Assembly (NCBI GenBank): GCA_008931825.1
Contig: QXVZ01004525.1
Span: 158,512 to 222,511, forward strand
Direction of reading: 5' to 3'
Length of the DNA stretch: 64,000 nt
Source: Phallusia fumigata
Taxonomy: Eukaryota; Chordata; Ascidiacea; Phlebobranchia; Ascidiidae
The number at the start of each line of letters is the position of its first letter. The stretch's first letter is position 1. A program made the position numbers and the translations under genes. The notes below the pieces were generated by a model, which was given only the letters and a program-made list of their open reading frames with translations, was not told where the DNA came from and searched no databases. Shown one piece after another: positions 25,001-38,806 of this stretch.

Positions 25001-25240
25001 GAAGCTGGTGAGGCGAGAGAAAAAGTCGAGAGCCGAGAAGAAACGAATACACGAACTCGTCCTAAAAGAATAATATTTCACATGAAAAACAATTCACACG
25101 GAAAACTTACAGAAAAAGTTTGTTTGATCGCCAAGCCTTGAATCATTGTTTTAAAGAATATTGAAACTTACGTCTTCTTTCAGGTGCCGCTCACTCAGTA
25201 GGTGGCGCAAGAGACCTTCCTGGTGGATCGTTTCGTCCAT
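22088..25240 (-). CDS. RASGEF1: RASGEF1-family guanine nucleotide exchange factor with enlarged REM insert
   Basis: Activates Ras/Rap-type small GTPases by GDP release at membranes (known for the family). Exons: 25262-25172 (ATG at 25240), 25061-24264, 24145-23924, 23782-23642, 23524-23342, 23252-22818, 22599-22476, 22233-22088. Phases agree, giving 705 aa. REM: EFVYSFLLGSRLF (25-37) and LHEWVRHFPADFR (257-269). RasGEF: VRWFNRLSHLVGTV, FARVANRCFE, RLKRTWNKL, PFLVLLVKDVYFL, and a C-terminal WKHI...DLYLLSY...NRFEK block that fits RASGEF1 rather than SOS, RasGRF or RalGDS. Two additions make it longer than vertebrate RASGEF1 (about 470 aa): roughly 200 residues splitting REM, with RRRKRGRRR and DSGILS, and a Ser/Thr-rich loop of about 85 residues inside the catalytic domain. 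The exon may continue to 25262 as 5' UTR; more N-terminal coding exons cannot be excluded. Confidence 0.88.
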
Positions 25241-25262
25241 GTGGATTTTGCTGATGTAAGTT

Positions 25263-28200
25263 CTGCGCAAGATTACAACACAAGGTTTAGAAACACGATC
25301 GCAGCAGTTGGGTAATCCCTCATATGTTTGTGTGCACCCGTCAGCGGCCCCGGAAAGCGACGGAAATAAGCGGGTTAATTCACGGCGGCGAACATTTTTG
25401 CGGCCCGCTCTTAATCGGGTTTGAGTCCTGACAACGTGACACGGTCGCAGCGCCGCGTAGCCTCGGGCGTGTTACCGATGTTGGCCGACAAACGATGTAA
25501 TCGCCTGCCGCCAGATCATCGCCGAGCTACGGTCAACAAACAAGGCTCGCGTCGCCAGCGGAGCAAGCTCGGCTGTAGGTCTCGAGTGCCCGGGGGTGTG
25601 ATACGCGCGCATATGCAGGTGTGTTGGATTTAAATGTGTATCCAAAACACGATTCGAGCGCCGGATTTAACACTGGAAAGTACATTGCGAACGCGTGCCC
25701 GTGTTGCTCTACACAAAAACTGGTTACTCTGTTTTGGCAATCACATCTGACTCATGAGGGATTAGATTAAAACTAATCCAGTTACGTCACAAGCTGTAAA
25801 TGATCATGACCTTTAAAGTTGGGGATTATCCAAGAACAATGGTTAGGTGTGTTGCGCAACCCAAATCGCTAGTCTAGACATGATACGATAAACTTGTTTG
25901 ACAAAGCAAACTTACCAGAAACTGTAAGTAATTCCTCGTCGATAGCGAAAGTAATCCAAAGAAAAACACACAAGTTTCAGCAGTATGGGTACTATAAATA
26001 TTTGGTCAAAACTCTTAAATCTGGAGAAACAAAAGGTTGGTGATTAGGCTTTGCTTTATGCCTCATCAAACCCGAGTGAAGAATTTGACGGAGAGGTCGC
26101 GCAAACTTAAAGTCGCCGAAGTCGACGCCTAATTTGCGGCTTTACGATGCCGCTATTTGGGTCGGGCTTGTAATTAGAACAATCGTAAAGCTCGTTTAAT
26201 GAGCTTGTCCGTTGCATTCCGAGTCAACGTTCGTAGCTTGTGAGCCCTTGACGGTTTTAGCCTAGTCTCCTCGCTCTGTTGACAGTGTACAAGTCTAGCA
26301 AGCAGCTATAAATACACTCTTCACTAACACAACTCTTCACTAACTTTATGCGCCCCAGCCAAAGAGTACATAACTGCACCTAAACACACCCAATAGTCTG
26401 GTAATAATGTAAATATTTCGGGTCCGTGTGCCACTGAAAAATAGCGTGACGCCTTGGGCTGATAGCCCGATAATTGAACGCTTAGCCGCCAGTGTTAGAC
26501 ACCTAATTAAATCAACATGCCATTTAGGCGTGCCCGCAGCACTGCGCCCTTCGCAGCCTGTCACAATTGAGACGTCGTTCGCATATGGCTCGGCACATCC
26601 CAAACCCTCACTGGCGATCAATTATGCATAGCGCTACGGTCAAGTGTATTAAAATACACATACGCTATGTTCAATGTAACACCGATATTTCTAGGTCTTG
26701 CTACGCTAACTATATCGAATACCATCGCGGTGTAGAACAAGTCAAACATGATTAGACAACTTCATGTAGGTGCGCGTAGTCACAGGTATGGTATTTCGGT
26801 TATGTCATAACCGTGGGTTGTTAAAGTCGTTCCGAAACGCCTTAAGTTACGCGCAATTTTACGGTAGTTTGACTCTTACTAACTTGTACAGTTCTTGCGT
26901 CAGCGTTCAAATCAGTACGCGCCTTGTCACTCTATATTCGGGCAAAGTAAGCGATTTCTACCGAAACTGCAATAACTGTCATCGCTGTTTGCAGATCAGA
27001 TTGTCACTCTAAGAAGTCGAAGCTAATGTTTGTTGGCAAACAAAGCGCAAAATAGAGCAATTTTAAACACGAATTCAAAGCAAACCCGCATAACATTGCG
27101 ATTAATGATTACGTTTGGCAAAGGGCTTCGTTAAAATGATATCATCCATTACAATGCAACGCTTTCTTCGTTATTTCAGAATGTCTAATTACTCTGTAGC
27201 AAGACTTGCATAATGCTTTTTAAGTTAACAATAGCGATTGTGCGAGGTTTATCTGATCTTATTGCGCTGACGCAACGTTACATGAACCTGCACTTCAACT
27301 GTAACAAACGGCTTTGTGTTGGATTTGCACGCGAGCGTCCCACTTCATCATGTCGAGTTCTCAACTGGCGACCAGCAGCGCACAACAATAGTAGCGAGGA
27401 GTATTTGGATCGCGGGAATCTCTAAGCGCAATTTGCACTAACTAGCAGGTTCTACTCTGACAATAAAAACCGATTTTAAATCTTACATTAAGTTGGCGAA
27501 ATCTCCAGCAGGGTAGTACACTGTTAATAGGAATCTCACCAACAAACCACAGCATAGCAATTACCTACTCTTAAAAGTATTTCGACAAAACATGTTTTTG
27601 GCTGGCCTTTGTACCAGAACTTCCAGAAGGTCTTAATACACGAAGCCGTTGTCGAGGGAATATCACAATAACATCACCGCCACCTTCACGACACAATAGG
27701 TACAACGGCACGTTTTGTTACATTACAATGGGCGCCAAATCTATTTTTGCTTTCGCGTAAACATATCCTAGTATACGTGTCGCCACCCGTACGCCGTCTG
27801 TACACAACACTAGCCATATAAAAGAGCGTAGTACATTCGATTCCATAGACGAACCAATTCATTATGCACTTAATCTTTCTTCATCTAAAACCTGCGTCTC
27901 ATGCCAAATCCTAACGTTCGGACAGCTCATAAATAATTTACGGCATTTCCAGGGTTATCAGATGCCAATGCATAAGCGGCTAGATATTAAAATTAATACA
28001 AGTGTTTGTTTCCTGGGCGGCTAAACTTTTACCTGCTATAAGCTTCAGCAAGCTTGAGGCTACACAACAAGGCACAGCGAACCTAAATCTCGACTTCGAC
28101 CGTTAGACTGTGTGTGCCTGCTGAACAATGCCGGGACAAACAAGTGTCTTGTGACGCCAATCAGCAAACACTTGTACCCGATAGATTCCCAGCAGTTCGC

Positions 28201-28500
28201 GTTAATCCTAACTCACTGAGCAAATCAAGCATGTAAAAATACGTATAAAATCGTAATCATGAAACTGTATTATAAGTTACTTCACTATAGTACTGTCAAA
28301 AACTAACAAATCTTATAAAATACTGTAGTTTGCTTTCTGTTACAGGACAGCCTGCATAATCTGATGAAGTACCAAAAACTGACTAAATATGTTGAATTCT
28401 TTTCCACATGATGTTCCCCTATGCAGTCCGTGGCGGGAATAACCAAATCGCAGAGCGGTCGCTGGCAATAAATCCGAATAAAATCCCGAAACCGTGGAAT
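25263..28500. other. Upstream region/first intron of RASGEF1, no coding exon seen
   Basis: Starts with a CG-richer patch (about 25320-25620). On the minus strand a good donor (gtaagt, 25915-25910) would end a possible non-coding exon. Joined to the RASGEF1 exon at 25262, it would place TGA in frame just upstream of the chosen ATG, consistent with a 5' UTR. Otherwise nothing recognised. Confidence 0.4.
25748..25779. promoter_or_regulatory. AP-1-like site plus inverted pair of Otx/Gsc-type homeodomain sites
   Basis: TGACTCA (25748-25754) is followed by GGATTAG (25759-25765) and CTAATCC (25773-25779), a perfect inverted pair with a 7-bp spacer. GGATTA is the K50 homeodomain core (Otx, Gsc, Pitx). 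It lies 0.5 kb upstream of the RASGEF1 start exon. Function is inferred from motif only. Confidence 0.4.
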
Positions 28501-28930
28501 GAAACAGCACCCGAAACTTGCGAAGCTTCTCATTCTCTCGCAGCACATAGCAACTGACACCGGCCGTGGGAGAGAGAAACCCAGAATATTGCCAGAGCAA
28601 ACGCGAGAAAAAAGCAAATACTCCTCGCTGGGAGCATCGCTTCTCTCGTGACGTCAACTCGCGCTCTTCTTTTTTCTTGTTTCTCTTTTCGCGGGGAGGC
28701 AAAAGTTCGCCTTCGTGCCTCCATTGTTCGGGGCTGTTTGCCCAACCAAGCTTTGGGCGCGAGGCAGCTTGTCGAAAACAAGGTTTTGTGCGAGCTGCCT
28801 CACGATCGTGGATAAAGCAAACAACGCGTGTACGACTGCCCTTGCGAGAGTTGCCACAACGCAAGGTAAACTTTTTTCATTATCCGTGAAGGGTACACTG
28901 AACCAAGCTACGTGATAAACTTGACAACAA
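28500..28930. promoter_or_regulatory. CG-richer block open in several frames, possible promoter
   Basis: This block is CG-richer than its surroundings, contains TGACGTCA (28649-28656) and purine/pyrimidine-rich tracts, and is open in at least four frames at once, which reflects base composition rather than coding. A minus-strand frame has a signal-peptide-like start (MLPARSICFF) but ends after 35 residues. It could be a promoter or first exon of RASGEF1; that is inference. Confidence 0.25.
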
Positions 28931-31900
28931 CAGGCGGCGTTACAATACACAATAGCGTAAACTATTTAGCCTGCCTGGACCTGCTCTGTAGTTCGTATTT
29001 ATGACACTAAATTTACACACTTGACAAACTCAACAATGTTTTTGAAGCCTCATGCTTTCCTTTGCTCTTCAATTCCTAACAGCACAACAAAATAATGTTG
29101 TGTTGTTAGGCATTTTCTGTTTTACTTTCTTTTGCCTGCAGAATGGTTGGTAAATGACTAAATACCAATTCCTACTACACTTATACATCTTTTTTCATGT
29201 TTGCATGGGCATTTGGATACATCTAATTGAGTCAAGCGATAAGACTAATCAGCAAAACATACTGATATATTTAGTTTCAAGTAGCAACTGTTGCTTTTAG
29301 AGTATATTCTAACCCAACAAGTACTTGACGATAACAAGATAGCGCTACGAACACTTTCCAAAACCACGTCTCTGTGCCGCGGTAGTCAGGCACACGAATT
29401 AGAAATCCTATATCCATGCGTCGCTTCACACCCAAGGTAAATCTATAGATAGCGCTGGTCTTATGTTATAGAAGTTAGGTGACAAGGTTCCTGTCGTCAA
29501 CTTCAGTACGCCTGGTACAAGAACATGTATGCATCCTTCTCAATACTCAATCAGTGATATGTATCCTAATGCCAAACTGACAGTCTTTAACCCTAATCAG
29601 AAGCAGACTACGTATATAGACTCTATCTTGGGGAGAACCCGGCGCTCATTAATAGGGGAAATGTCAATTAACCGGGTATTAACCTTGTGCACCGCGCTGA
29701 AAAGCGCCCGAAAATTTCCCAACACCCAGCGTGCGTCTATACGCGTTTCTATATTCAGTGAAGACAATATGTTTCCCAAAATAGCAGCGCAACAGCACGC
29801 TTGCTTCGTCTAAAGATGGCCATTGTTTATTTCGGCGTCGCTAAAAATAGCCGATTAGCGAATGATTAAAAACGCAGTGGCATGGCGTTTATCTATACCC
29901 CAAATTTAAAGAGAATTTCCAATAAGCTTCGTGGAATCGAGCTTATTTATTAATTGCCAGAAACCCAAAAAATTTGCCCAATACTGTGTGTGCCTAAACA
30001 ATATTTTCACCCATATTTGCACAGAAGATTCATACGTTCAAAGTTTGCCCACAAAACATGTTTGAACTTTTATACTGACGCCACGGCGCCCACCTTTGTG
30101 TACATAAGAAACCCATGGCCTTATTGCGAAAGTGAAATACGAAACCAAAACATCAACCAGTCGCCAATTAATTGGCACGCGCTGACTGAACAATCGCAAG
30201 TGTCGAAATCGCCACCCTAAGCGGCTTAACAGGCTTTGGACATCAGTCGAGCCGCTCTGCTGCCGTGCAAGCAATCTGCAGATCAGACAAAGACGAACTT
30301 GCAATTTTCGTTGATGATCGATTGACTTTGAACAGGAGTAATTTACAGGTCACGTTGGGCGGTTTGTACACAAGGCCGAAGCTGTCTGACAAGTTAAACA
30401 GACTTACTTTAGCTTGGCAGCCCTGAATCGGTTTAACACTGTATTTTATATTGGTTGGTAAAACAAGTACTGTTTGTAAATGCGAAAGTAATAGGAAGTT
30501 GCACGGTCTTGGTTTCGCTGAGGAAAAGCTTGTTCCAGACGATTTAAAAAAATTCCAACTTAGTGACGCTGGCCATCGAACACACAATGGATTTTTTTTA
30601 CATCAATCGACCAACACAATCTCATGTGGAATTTTAGGTCGAAACAGGAATAACTGGTCCTGAATAAAGCCAAGCCCACAGTTTTGCGTTGAGGCGACTC
30701 GGTTGGCCGAAATGACGTCACAAGGATTGGTGGCATCCATCTACACCTTCCGTTGAATACAGCAAGCGAAATCCAAATGAGCAAATTCTGTTTTTTTAGG
30801 CAGGTAACTGATGGCGCACTTAAGGAGAAAATCTATACACAACTTTCGTAACCTTTTTATGGTTTTATAGTAAAAAATAAAGTGTTGACGATAATACCAA
30901 ATTGAATCTAACATTGTAACTAATGTAGTTCAAACACACAACTGTTTGCTAGAACTCGCGGGCAGTTGCAGCAAAATTAGATTATAAACAGCATTCAAGA
31001 TTGTGCGAGGATGGAAAGTAACAAATCAATACCACTTCCCACCAATCCCAGTGGCATACAACCTTGCTGTTTTTGATTTGGTTCTCACGGTCAACCATGC
31101 CACTTGTCATTTACAAGTCTCAGTGCCGTAATTAAGGCGCCCATTCAAGTTTGACACCTGCTACGGACTGAAGTCGAGGAAGCACGAACAGAAAGGCTTT
31201 GTGTGACTCAGTGGGTTAACTGTTTTGTAACTTTGCGATGCAATTTATTAAACCAAACTTGCGTTATCAATTTTGCTATCATTTTGGAAAACCTGTATGC
31301 AGCGAGAGTTCTTTTCAACAGGTTATTTTTATGGGTCAACTTCTAGTACCACTTTTGCGAGCCCCCATTGGAATTTCGTGTATTACTATAGACACAGATA
31401 CATTGTTGGGTTACCAGTATTACGCAAAAGTGTTTTTGCAACAGTTGGTGATGTAAGACATGACGTGATAACGAAACCGTAAATGTGGCGCAACTTAAGT
31501 TCCTTTCGAAAAAATTTAATTATTATTTTAACACTGCGGAACTCATTGCCAAAATATTCCGGGCCAAAACGCGAAACGGAACAATCCAACGGCGCCGTTC
31601 ACCTCTACACGAGGAACCTGTTTCTCTAACAAAGCACAAACGCGCAGCAAAAAATTGAAGTTAATCAGTAACCTGAGTTGAGTTCCCCACAAAGCGAAGC
31701 CAAATACCACCCGTGTTTGCTCAACTCTCTGTAAGCTGACAATCCCTAAACGCTAACAGAGCAAAAAACCAGTTTCAACCGGTTTAGGCTCACTGCGTGC
31801 GCGCATTGTCCGGGTGAGAGATATTTAACCCAGGATATTTAAATGGCAACTCATTAACTTGCAGAATTACTGCCAATACTTGTTATATGGATCCTCACTA

Positions 31901-33089
31901 TGCGAATTTACAAGGTACCAACCATTCAGTTTTCGTTTGGTGTTTTTACATGTCCCACCTGTTTAGGCAATAAAACTGGTGATAAAATCTAGTTGGTTGT
32001 CCAAACGTTTTTACGGTTAGGTCTTGCGCCGTTGTCATGGTATTAGAACAACATTGGTAGGACAATAAAACTGTTTTCGTCGCTGCGGGAGCCACGACTG
32101 CACAGAACTGGGCAAATAACAATGGTTCAACGACATTTAAATTAAAAAGGTTATATCAAAATATTGACTGACTTTTTCAAATTACGTTTTTTATTGTTTT
32201 GGCATCATAGCCCAGGAGTACGGATTTTGAAAAACATAACCAGTAAACATCAGCGTAGACAGTCCAAAATTTTGGTTGTGGCAAAGCAACTTAAGTTAAT
32301 GTACAACTTTTGTAGGGGCAGCTAGCGTACCTTATCAATTTTATAATTTAGGAAGATGGCGGGGAAAGGGTTCGGCCCCTGCCAGTAGTCACACGAAACC
32401 CCTGTTTAATCTTTCTGCTCAAGTTTTGTCGCTCTTAATTACTTTCGTATATTTTGACATTTTTCAAATGCCATTGATGACAGAAACTCCTCTAACGGTA
32501 AAATGACTGAAAACATGAACGTTGGAACGCAGACAAGAAAATGGACCCGAGTTAACGTTAGCGTACATCACATAGGCAAAAAGGAGACCCCACATGAAAT
32601 GTTAAGCAACAAAATAGGTTTCGATGAATCCACTCTTAACATGGTTGTTGACGTAACAGCCTTCTCCGAACCACTGGCATATATGGCGAGGTGAGCAGAG
32701 CACAGAACTATACAAATAATGAGCACAACAGGCCAAATTACCCCGTAATCGTTGACGATTTACAAAAACCGCTCAAAACCGACTGTAGTTGCCGCACGGA
32801 GGTGACGTTATCACAGCCCTTTACTAGGTGACGCAATCTGCCCAAACAAAACTCGCCACCTAGGTCTATCACCGAACTTCGCCTATATATGTTATGAGAA
32901 GCGTCGCATTACGATATGTGCGGTCATTTAATACTCCTGTTTCTCCATCGACCTGTCATTACGCGGTAGGGGCTCGTAACGCATAACAACTCTTGGCGCG
33001 CTGACCCGTGTTTGATGAAGGGAGTTTCTGAGCGTTAAACGCCATTCTCACAAAACTAAAATACCAATTCTACGTGAGTTGTTTATCTG

Positions 33090-33181
33090 TTATGACCAAC
33101 CAAAAATGTTTAAATTACATTTGATCTATTGTGACCAACTAAAAATGATAAAAAGGGAAGTTAAAGTTTGGTTGGTCATAA
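33090..33181. repeat. 15-bp perfect inverted repeat with internal direct repeat
   Basis: TTATGACCAACCAAA (33090-33104) and its exact reverse complement (33167-33181) are 62 bp apart. Between them TGACCAACTAAAAATG (33132) repeats the left arm. It could be a small foldback element. Confidence 0.8.
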
Positions 33182-36100
33182 TGTCATGAAATGTTAAAGC
33201 TAGTTTTTCAGTAATTAAGATTTACGCACCCAATGGTGATAGTCAATCTTGTTGTAAAAACGCTGTAACAAGAAAAAATCCTATAGTTAAAGGCGGTACA
33301 GCAAGCATTTGACATATCTTGGAATTTAAGCACCGTACGTCTTCTTAGACTTCGTTTAAATAAACAAATGCGTGCATGCTATTAGTCTTCCTATTATGAC
33401 TACGTTGTGTGGCCTTACAAGGGTCACAATACTGCGAACGATTCAAAACATGCCAAGGCGGGCTAATTTTTGGCCCGTGGTCCGTATTTCGGTACAAAGA
33501 CGTGCAAGCTGCCCAGTTCAAAGTGATAAGAATAGACGGTATGCCAGCAGACGCATTACGCGTAAGGAATGACTTTTTAATTAGTTTCGGCGTAAGTACG
33601 CAACTCACAAAATAGGTTGGAAATTCCGTAGTTTGGCCAAGATCGTTATGAAATGCATGCCTTAAACATGACCGTAGTTCGTTTGGCTTTAAATATGGGA
33701 TGCACATCATAGAATAATTAAGTATTTTAGACCATAATGGGATACTTTATTTTATCCAGACTTCAAATCATATTCCAATTATTAAACTTTATATTATATG
33801 CTACGCATATTTAATTCTGATATGTGGAAATGCTTGGTAGACCGACTCTTATTCGACGTAGCGCATCTTACAGGCCTTGTAATCCAACTATTCTCTCAAT
33901 ATTTAAAATGAATGTCATAGCACGTTGGTTACACATTGTATTTCTGTCTCTAATTTGCATTTCTGTCACTTATTGCATGAGTAATAAACAAACAATCTAT
34001 TAAAAGCAAACAATTTTAAAATAAACTTGTAACTTTATGCACAATATGCGAAATATTTTGATGTTTTGATCCCACAAACAGCAAACATGTTTATTTTAGA
34101 ATCTCCTACCCGATGAAAACGCCCTTTTGGATTCGATTGCTTTGAAATTTAGTGTTGTGTATCCATTTATAAAATCAACAAGCACATAAAACTGTCTTTG
34201 TTTGTCAAGAAGAATAAAATCGAATCTGTTTGGAGTTGAGATGCGTGGCTGTTGTGGTAACTTGTTTATACAAGTTTCTTAACAACAAAAACAGCTAGCA
34301 AGCAAATTCTCACATAACAGCACTCGTAAAATAGTCAACAAACCTTGCTGTGTAAGTTCAGCTAGGCGACGTTGCAAACAAGTTCCAACAACGTAGCAGT
34401 TCTGTTTGCTTGCAACGTCACAACGAGCTTTGTGACGTATTAATATCGGTTCAGACTGACGAAATGATCGTAAACCCACTGCTGAACTTGCTGTCTACTT
34501 GGAAAACAACGAACGCTATTCACCTGCAAATCGTATTAGAATTCGAATTTGTTTGTTGTTGGTAGCGTCATAGGTGGAATTGTGACGTAATCCAAACACA
34601 ATAACATGAATTCAGCAAATATGCGTTTGAAATAGTCGTGTGGCAAATAAATGTTTACAATTTACGCTTTAGGTGGATTTCTGAGCAAGCTTTGCGTACT
34701 CAACCGCGACACAAGGCCTTTGCATCTTGCCGGAAGAAAATGATTTGCAGTGACAAAGTGGAAATTATTTGTTAACTTGTGAAATGTTTCAAGTAATAAA
34801 AGTTCTTTAAAACTTTTTGCCAACTGTTTACTGTGAACTATGGCAACCGTTCCGTGGACCTCTTACTGAAAAGTTAAATTTTATAAAAGCGGTCGACTTC
34901 AATTTTTAAGAATCGACAAACACGACAAAAGGTGGCAATTACAGTCGAATACAGCCACACACCATATGAGTTTACCTTGAAAACGCAATTATGTACTTAA
35001 ACGTGGATATTACAGCTTCGATTTGCCTATAACCTTCATACTGAAGCTTAGGTCGGCGAACCGCGGCGCACAAACCTAGCTTCTTCAAAATGTCGAACTT
35101 GTCTTGCCGTAACGATCTGTTAACTGCTAAAAGTGCTTGATTTCATTGCCAATCAACGATTTCTTTGTCTGTGGAATTAGCATAGAAATGGTTAACACAG
35201 CTTAAGCTTACTGCTGGACATTGAAGGTTGTGTTTTGTTTGTTTGGTCATCCGGGACTTTGTGTTTCTACAGAAACATAGAAAGTGGTGTTTTATATGTG
35301 TGTTAAGCTGCCTCGCCTGTAAGTTAAGCACAACAGACACACTGTGGTTTTTCGAATGAATGTACCACATTTTAGAACGTTACACAACGCGCTTTGGCTG
35401 AAAAAACGATCAATATTTAAAGGATTTTTTCCTTCTGCATGCGGTTTGGCAAAAGAACCCAATACCACACTTAACATTTGACATAATTTGATGTGGCCTG
35501 CTTTAAGTCAATCAACTTAAGTTTTGGTAGATGTAGTCTTAACTTACGGAGCTTATGGGGTTGCTAAAAAATCAAACGCCTTTATTGTTGACGAAAACAT
35601 TGAATTCCTGTGCAAAAAGATTTAAACAAGTGACCAAAGCCGTTTCAAGGCACCTGCCGCGCCAAAATCATGGGAAAACAACAACTTCACGTCGTCAGTG
35701 GTCGTTGCGCAATAACCCGGTTATTATTAACCTACAAACCCAGTCGCCAAGCCACATAGTAACACGCCGAAGCCAGGAATGTGAGACCGGTCTCCTGTAG
35801 AAACGTAATTGCCGGTTTACTACAGCTAACTACCGAGTTTCAACATTCCTCTGGTCATACCCGACGTCTCGTATTCAGCGGGCGACTTCTATTTACCGCA
35901 GTGAACGCGATTTTCACGTGTTGTGCTACCAGTCCAACTTCCTGCTCTGGTAACAATAAATACCGCTTACCATTGCGGATTACTGATCCACCTGCACCCG
36001 TAAGCACGTGTTGCAAAGGTCAGAAAAGTATCAAGTGTTTTTTGGAAGCATCGCATCTCACAGCTGTTTGAATTCGCTAAAATTTGTTTGCGAAAATGAC

Positions 36101-36308
36101 CTTTTTTTCGACGCCATTGACTATAACGGTCCACACAAGTAACCCAAAAAAGAACTGGAGCTCGTCATCACAGCGAAATGTCAACGCAAAATGTATATTT
36201 CACACCACAGAGTTTGACTGGAAAACTTACTTTTTGTCATGCGTAGGAGACAACATGTTAAGCAACTTGGGTTTCTGACGCTACGTAACCCAACATTTCT
36301 TTCACCTG

Positions 36309-36334
36309 AAAGGCCATTTTAACTAATGGCCTTT
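36309..36334. repeat. Perfect 10-bp hairpin
   Basis: AAAGGCCATT, six-base loop, AATGGCCTTT. It resembles but does not match the histone 3' stem-loop, and no histone gene is nearby. Confidence 0.8.
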
Positions 36335-38735
36335 GTGTTGACGTTATTTCCATCTTTAATGTGACCGCGCAAACGTCAGAGGGCAACGGGTGGCACTCTA
36401 CACAAAACAAATGAGCTATCGAGGTTTTACCCTCACGCCACAGTCGTCACACAGGTTTGGGGTGAAGAGAAATGAGAACAAACGAAGCGAAATTCATTCT
36501 CAAATCGCACATACGTTATTTCAAGCTTCAAATGAATCAAATGCGCGGTTTTGATTCGGGAGTGGTATTATTCTAGAAACCTTTCTCCGCTATGACAGTT
36601 TCGTTAGCTAACGTCTATAAGGGTTACCTTACTTTTCCAGTGGTACAACTTTTATGAGGACATTACTTTTTGCAGAAACATTATTTAAGCTAATTGAGAA
36701 AGGTTTTGGCCAACTACGGATAGATAAATTGGTTCAATTCACATTATTAAAACACTGTTTGTTTTTACGACGGGCAAAGGACGCCTTTCATTGCCTTTTG
36801 TTTGTTTTGTTGGTTTTTCGGGGTTAAAAGTTCTTTCGGGCATGTGTAAACACCAGACTGCTGACTTTAATAACCTACTGTTCACTACGTCGGCGTGGCC
36901 ACAGCTGTCAGAGTGTCAAATTAAATTTAAACCGCGTTTCAATAAAGGAGAGCAGAACCGAAACACAAACTTGCCAACTATTGGAACATTGTAAACAACG
37001 CCGTGCTTTGAACAAGCCAATAAATGAATAGTTTCTTAATACCTGAATTACGTTCAAAGTGGTTACATTGTATGTTGGCGCCATGTCCCAAACACCACCA
37101 ATAAACATCTCTCAACGGGCATGCAACGACACATATTCGGTAACATGGTTTTCACAGTATCGTAACGTGTATTAGTGCGAGAAAAAACTCAATTAAAGGT
37201 GAAACTTAAGGAATAGTTACGGAAAACTTGCTTTCACCGCGACAATAAAGCGCATACCTGACTTACGCATTCTACTCTTACGCAAGCACATACATTTTTA
37301 GGGGCACAATAGCTTAAGATGACATCACACACATATCTGGACCACAAATCAGTTTCAATATGTGAGGCTACTCGCAAAAATTCGCCGTTAAATCCATACG
37401 ACAACTTTGTCTAAATCGCCTGTCTGGGACCAAAAGGTGACTCGGTCTAGAGCCCTACAGTTATGAGGGCTGTGAAGGGTCGATGCCCTAATAATGGTCA
37501 TTTAACTTAAAGCCATGGTTTATATGTTCAAGGTTAAACGATATACGTGTTTACAGATTTTCTTAAAAAGGTGTGGAAAACATTAATAAAAGATGTTGTA
37601 AGTTTTTCTGGTTGTTTCAAGAAATTATGAACTTTGGCCGAACTACTCTACGACCTACAGCGCAGTCACGCTGAAAACAAACGGCCTTTGGACTAGATTC
37701 AAAACTGCGGAACACTAACCAGCGGTTCATGAAATTGTGAAACACACAGGTCAAAGCAAATACTCTGGCACAACAAAACCCCGTACGACTGTTCGTCCCC
37801 TCACGAACAAACAACCACCTCTGAACCAGCCATTGTCCTTGATCGTGGATAACAGACTATACCGGTTGTTCACTGAAGCACGTAGGAGAATAGGCGTGGC
37901 CTTGGTTACGCTTTAGAACTCAACAATATTATGGGTTAGGCCGCAAATTATACGCCCAGTTGGGTATAAAACGAAAAACACGATCCATCATTGAATTTAG
38001 ATGTGGGGCGTTTAATTTTTCGAGGAATCAAGTCACATTAAAGTTAATCATTCTTTGGGTCGAATTAGCTTGTGTTGTGTATAATTTCGTAACATACAAA
38101 TTAAAAAAAAGCAGGCAATACAAAGAACTTGAATTAACATTACCCAAACAATTGCCAATTAAGAAATAAAAAGAAACAAAACTGTCAGTGGTTTGATATG
38201 TGTGAAGTTCTGTGAGCAAAAGCAGAGCCGCATATTGTTTCATATAGCTATGATCAAAGATGAGGATAAAGTTAGTAACATGACTTATATCCTGTAACGG
38301 AATACGTTCTTTATAGTGCAAGCGACATTTTATCGATAACCTCTATTTTCGTAGTTGTGATTCACCGAAATCTGCATCTGGAAAACCTCCTGCTTTCAAA
38401 CAATCCGCTTTCCCACCCTCCCGTGTACACAGAGGACGACAGTTCAACACCAGCGCAGCAGACGAAACGATTTTAGCGAGGGGGCCACAACAGGAGTAAA
38501 CAGCTTGTCATCGTTGTGATTTCATCTTAGTCATTTGAGCGGGGATATAAGATTAACCCAGGCACTTGCGGTTGCAAAGTAAATTGGCCTCCTGCTAATT
38601 TAAGGAGACCAGACAAGTATAAACTTGTAGTCATACTGTTCGATTTACTTGGGTGCCGCAAAACAAGAAAGGTTGAGTAGCACTGCTGTAGACAGTAAGA
38701 GACATAAATATACGCTATATATAACTATATGCACT

Positions 38736-38806
38736 GATGATGTCATTATGGATTGCTGAAACGTTTGCATTACAATGTATTCATTGCACAAGCTCTCTGG
38801 CAGTTC
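38736..38806. mobile_element. Foldback MITE family A, partial copy
   Basis: GATGATGTCATTATGGATTG followed by the GAAACGTTTGCATTACAATG segment and a CTCTCTGGCAGTT end matches the right half of the copies at 44212 and 60808. The left arm is not clear. Confidence 0.6.

Noticed and set aside
28340-28864. Minus-strand open frame of 174 codons, longest in the desert
   Set aside because: At least three other frames are open over the same CG-rich block; Arg/Ser/Phe-rich composition without any recognisable motif.
36309-36334. Histone-type 3' stem-loop
   Set aside because: The stem is AAAGGCCATT with a six-base loop; the conserved histone stem-loop sequence and a histone gene are both missing.
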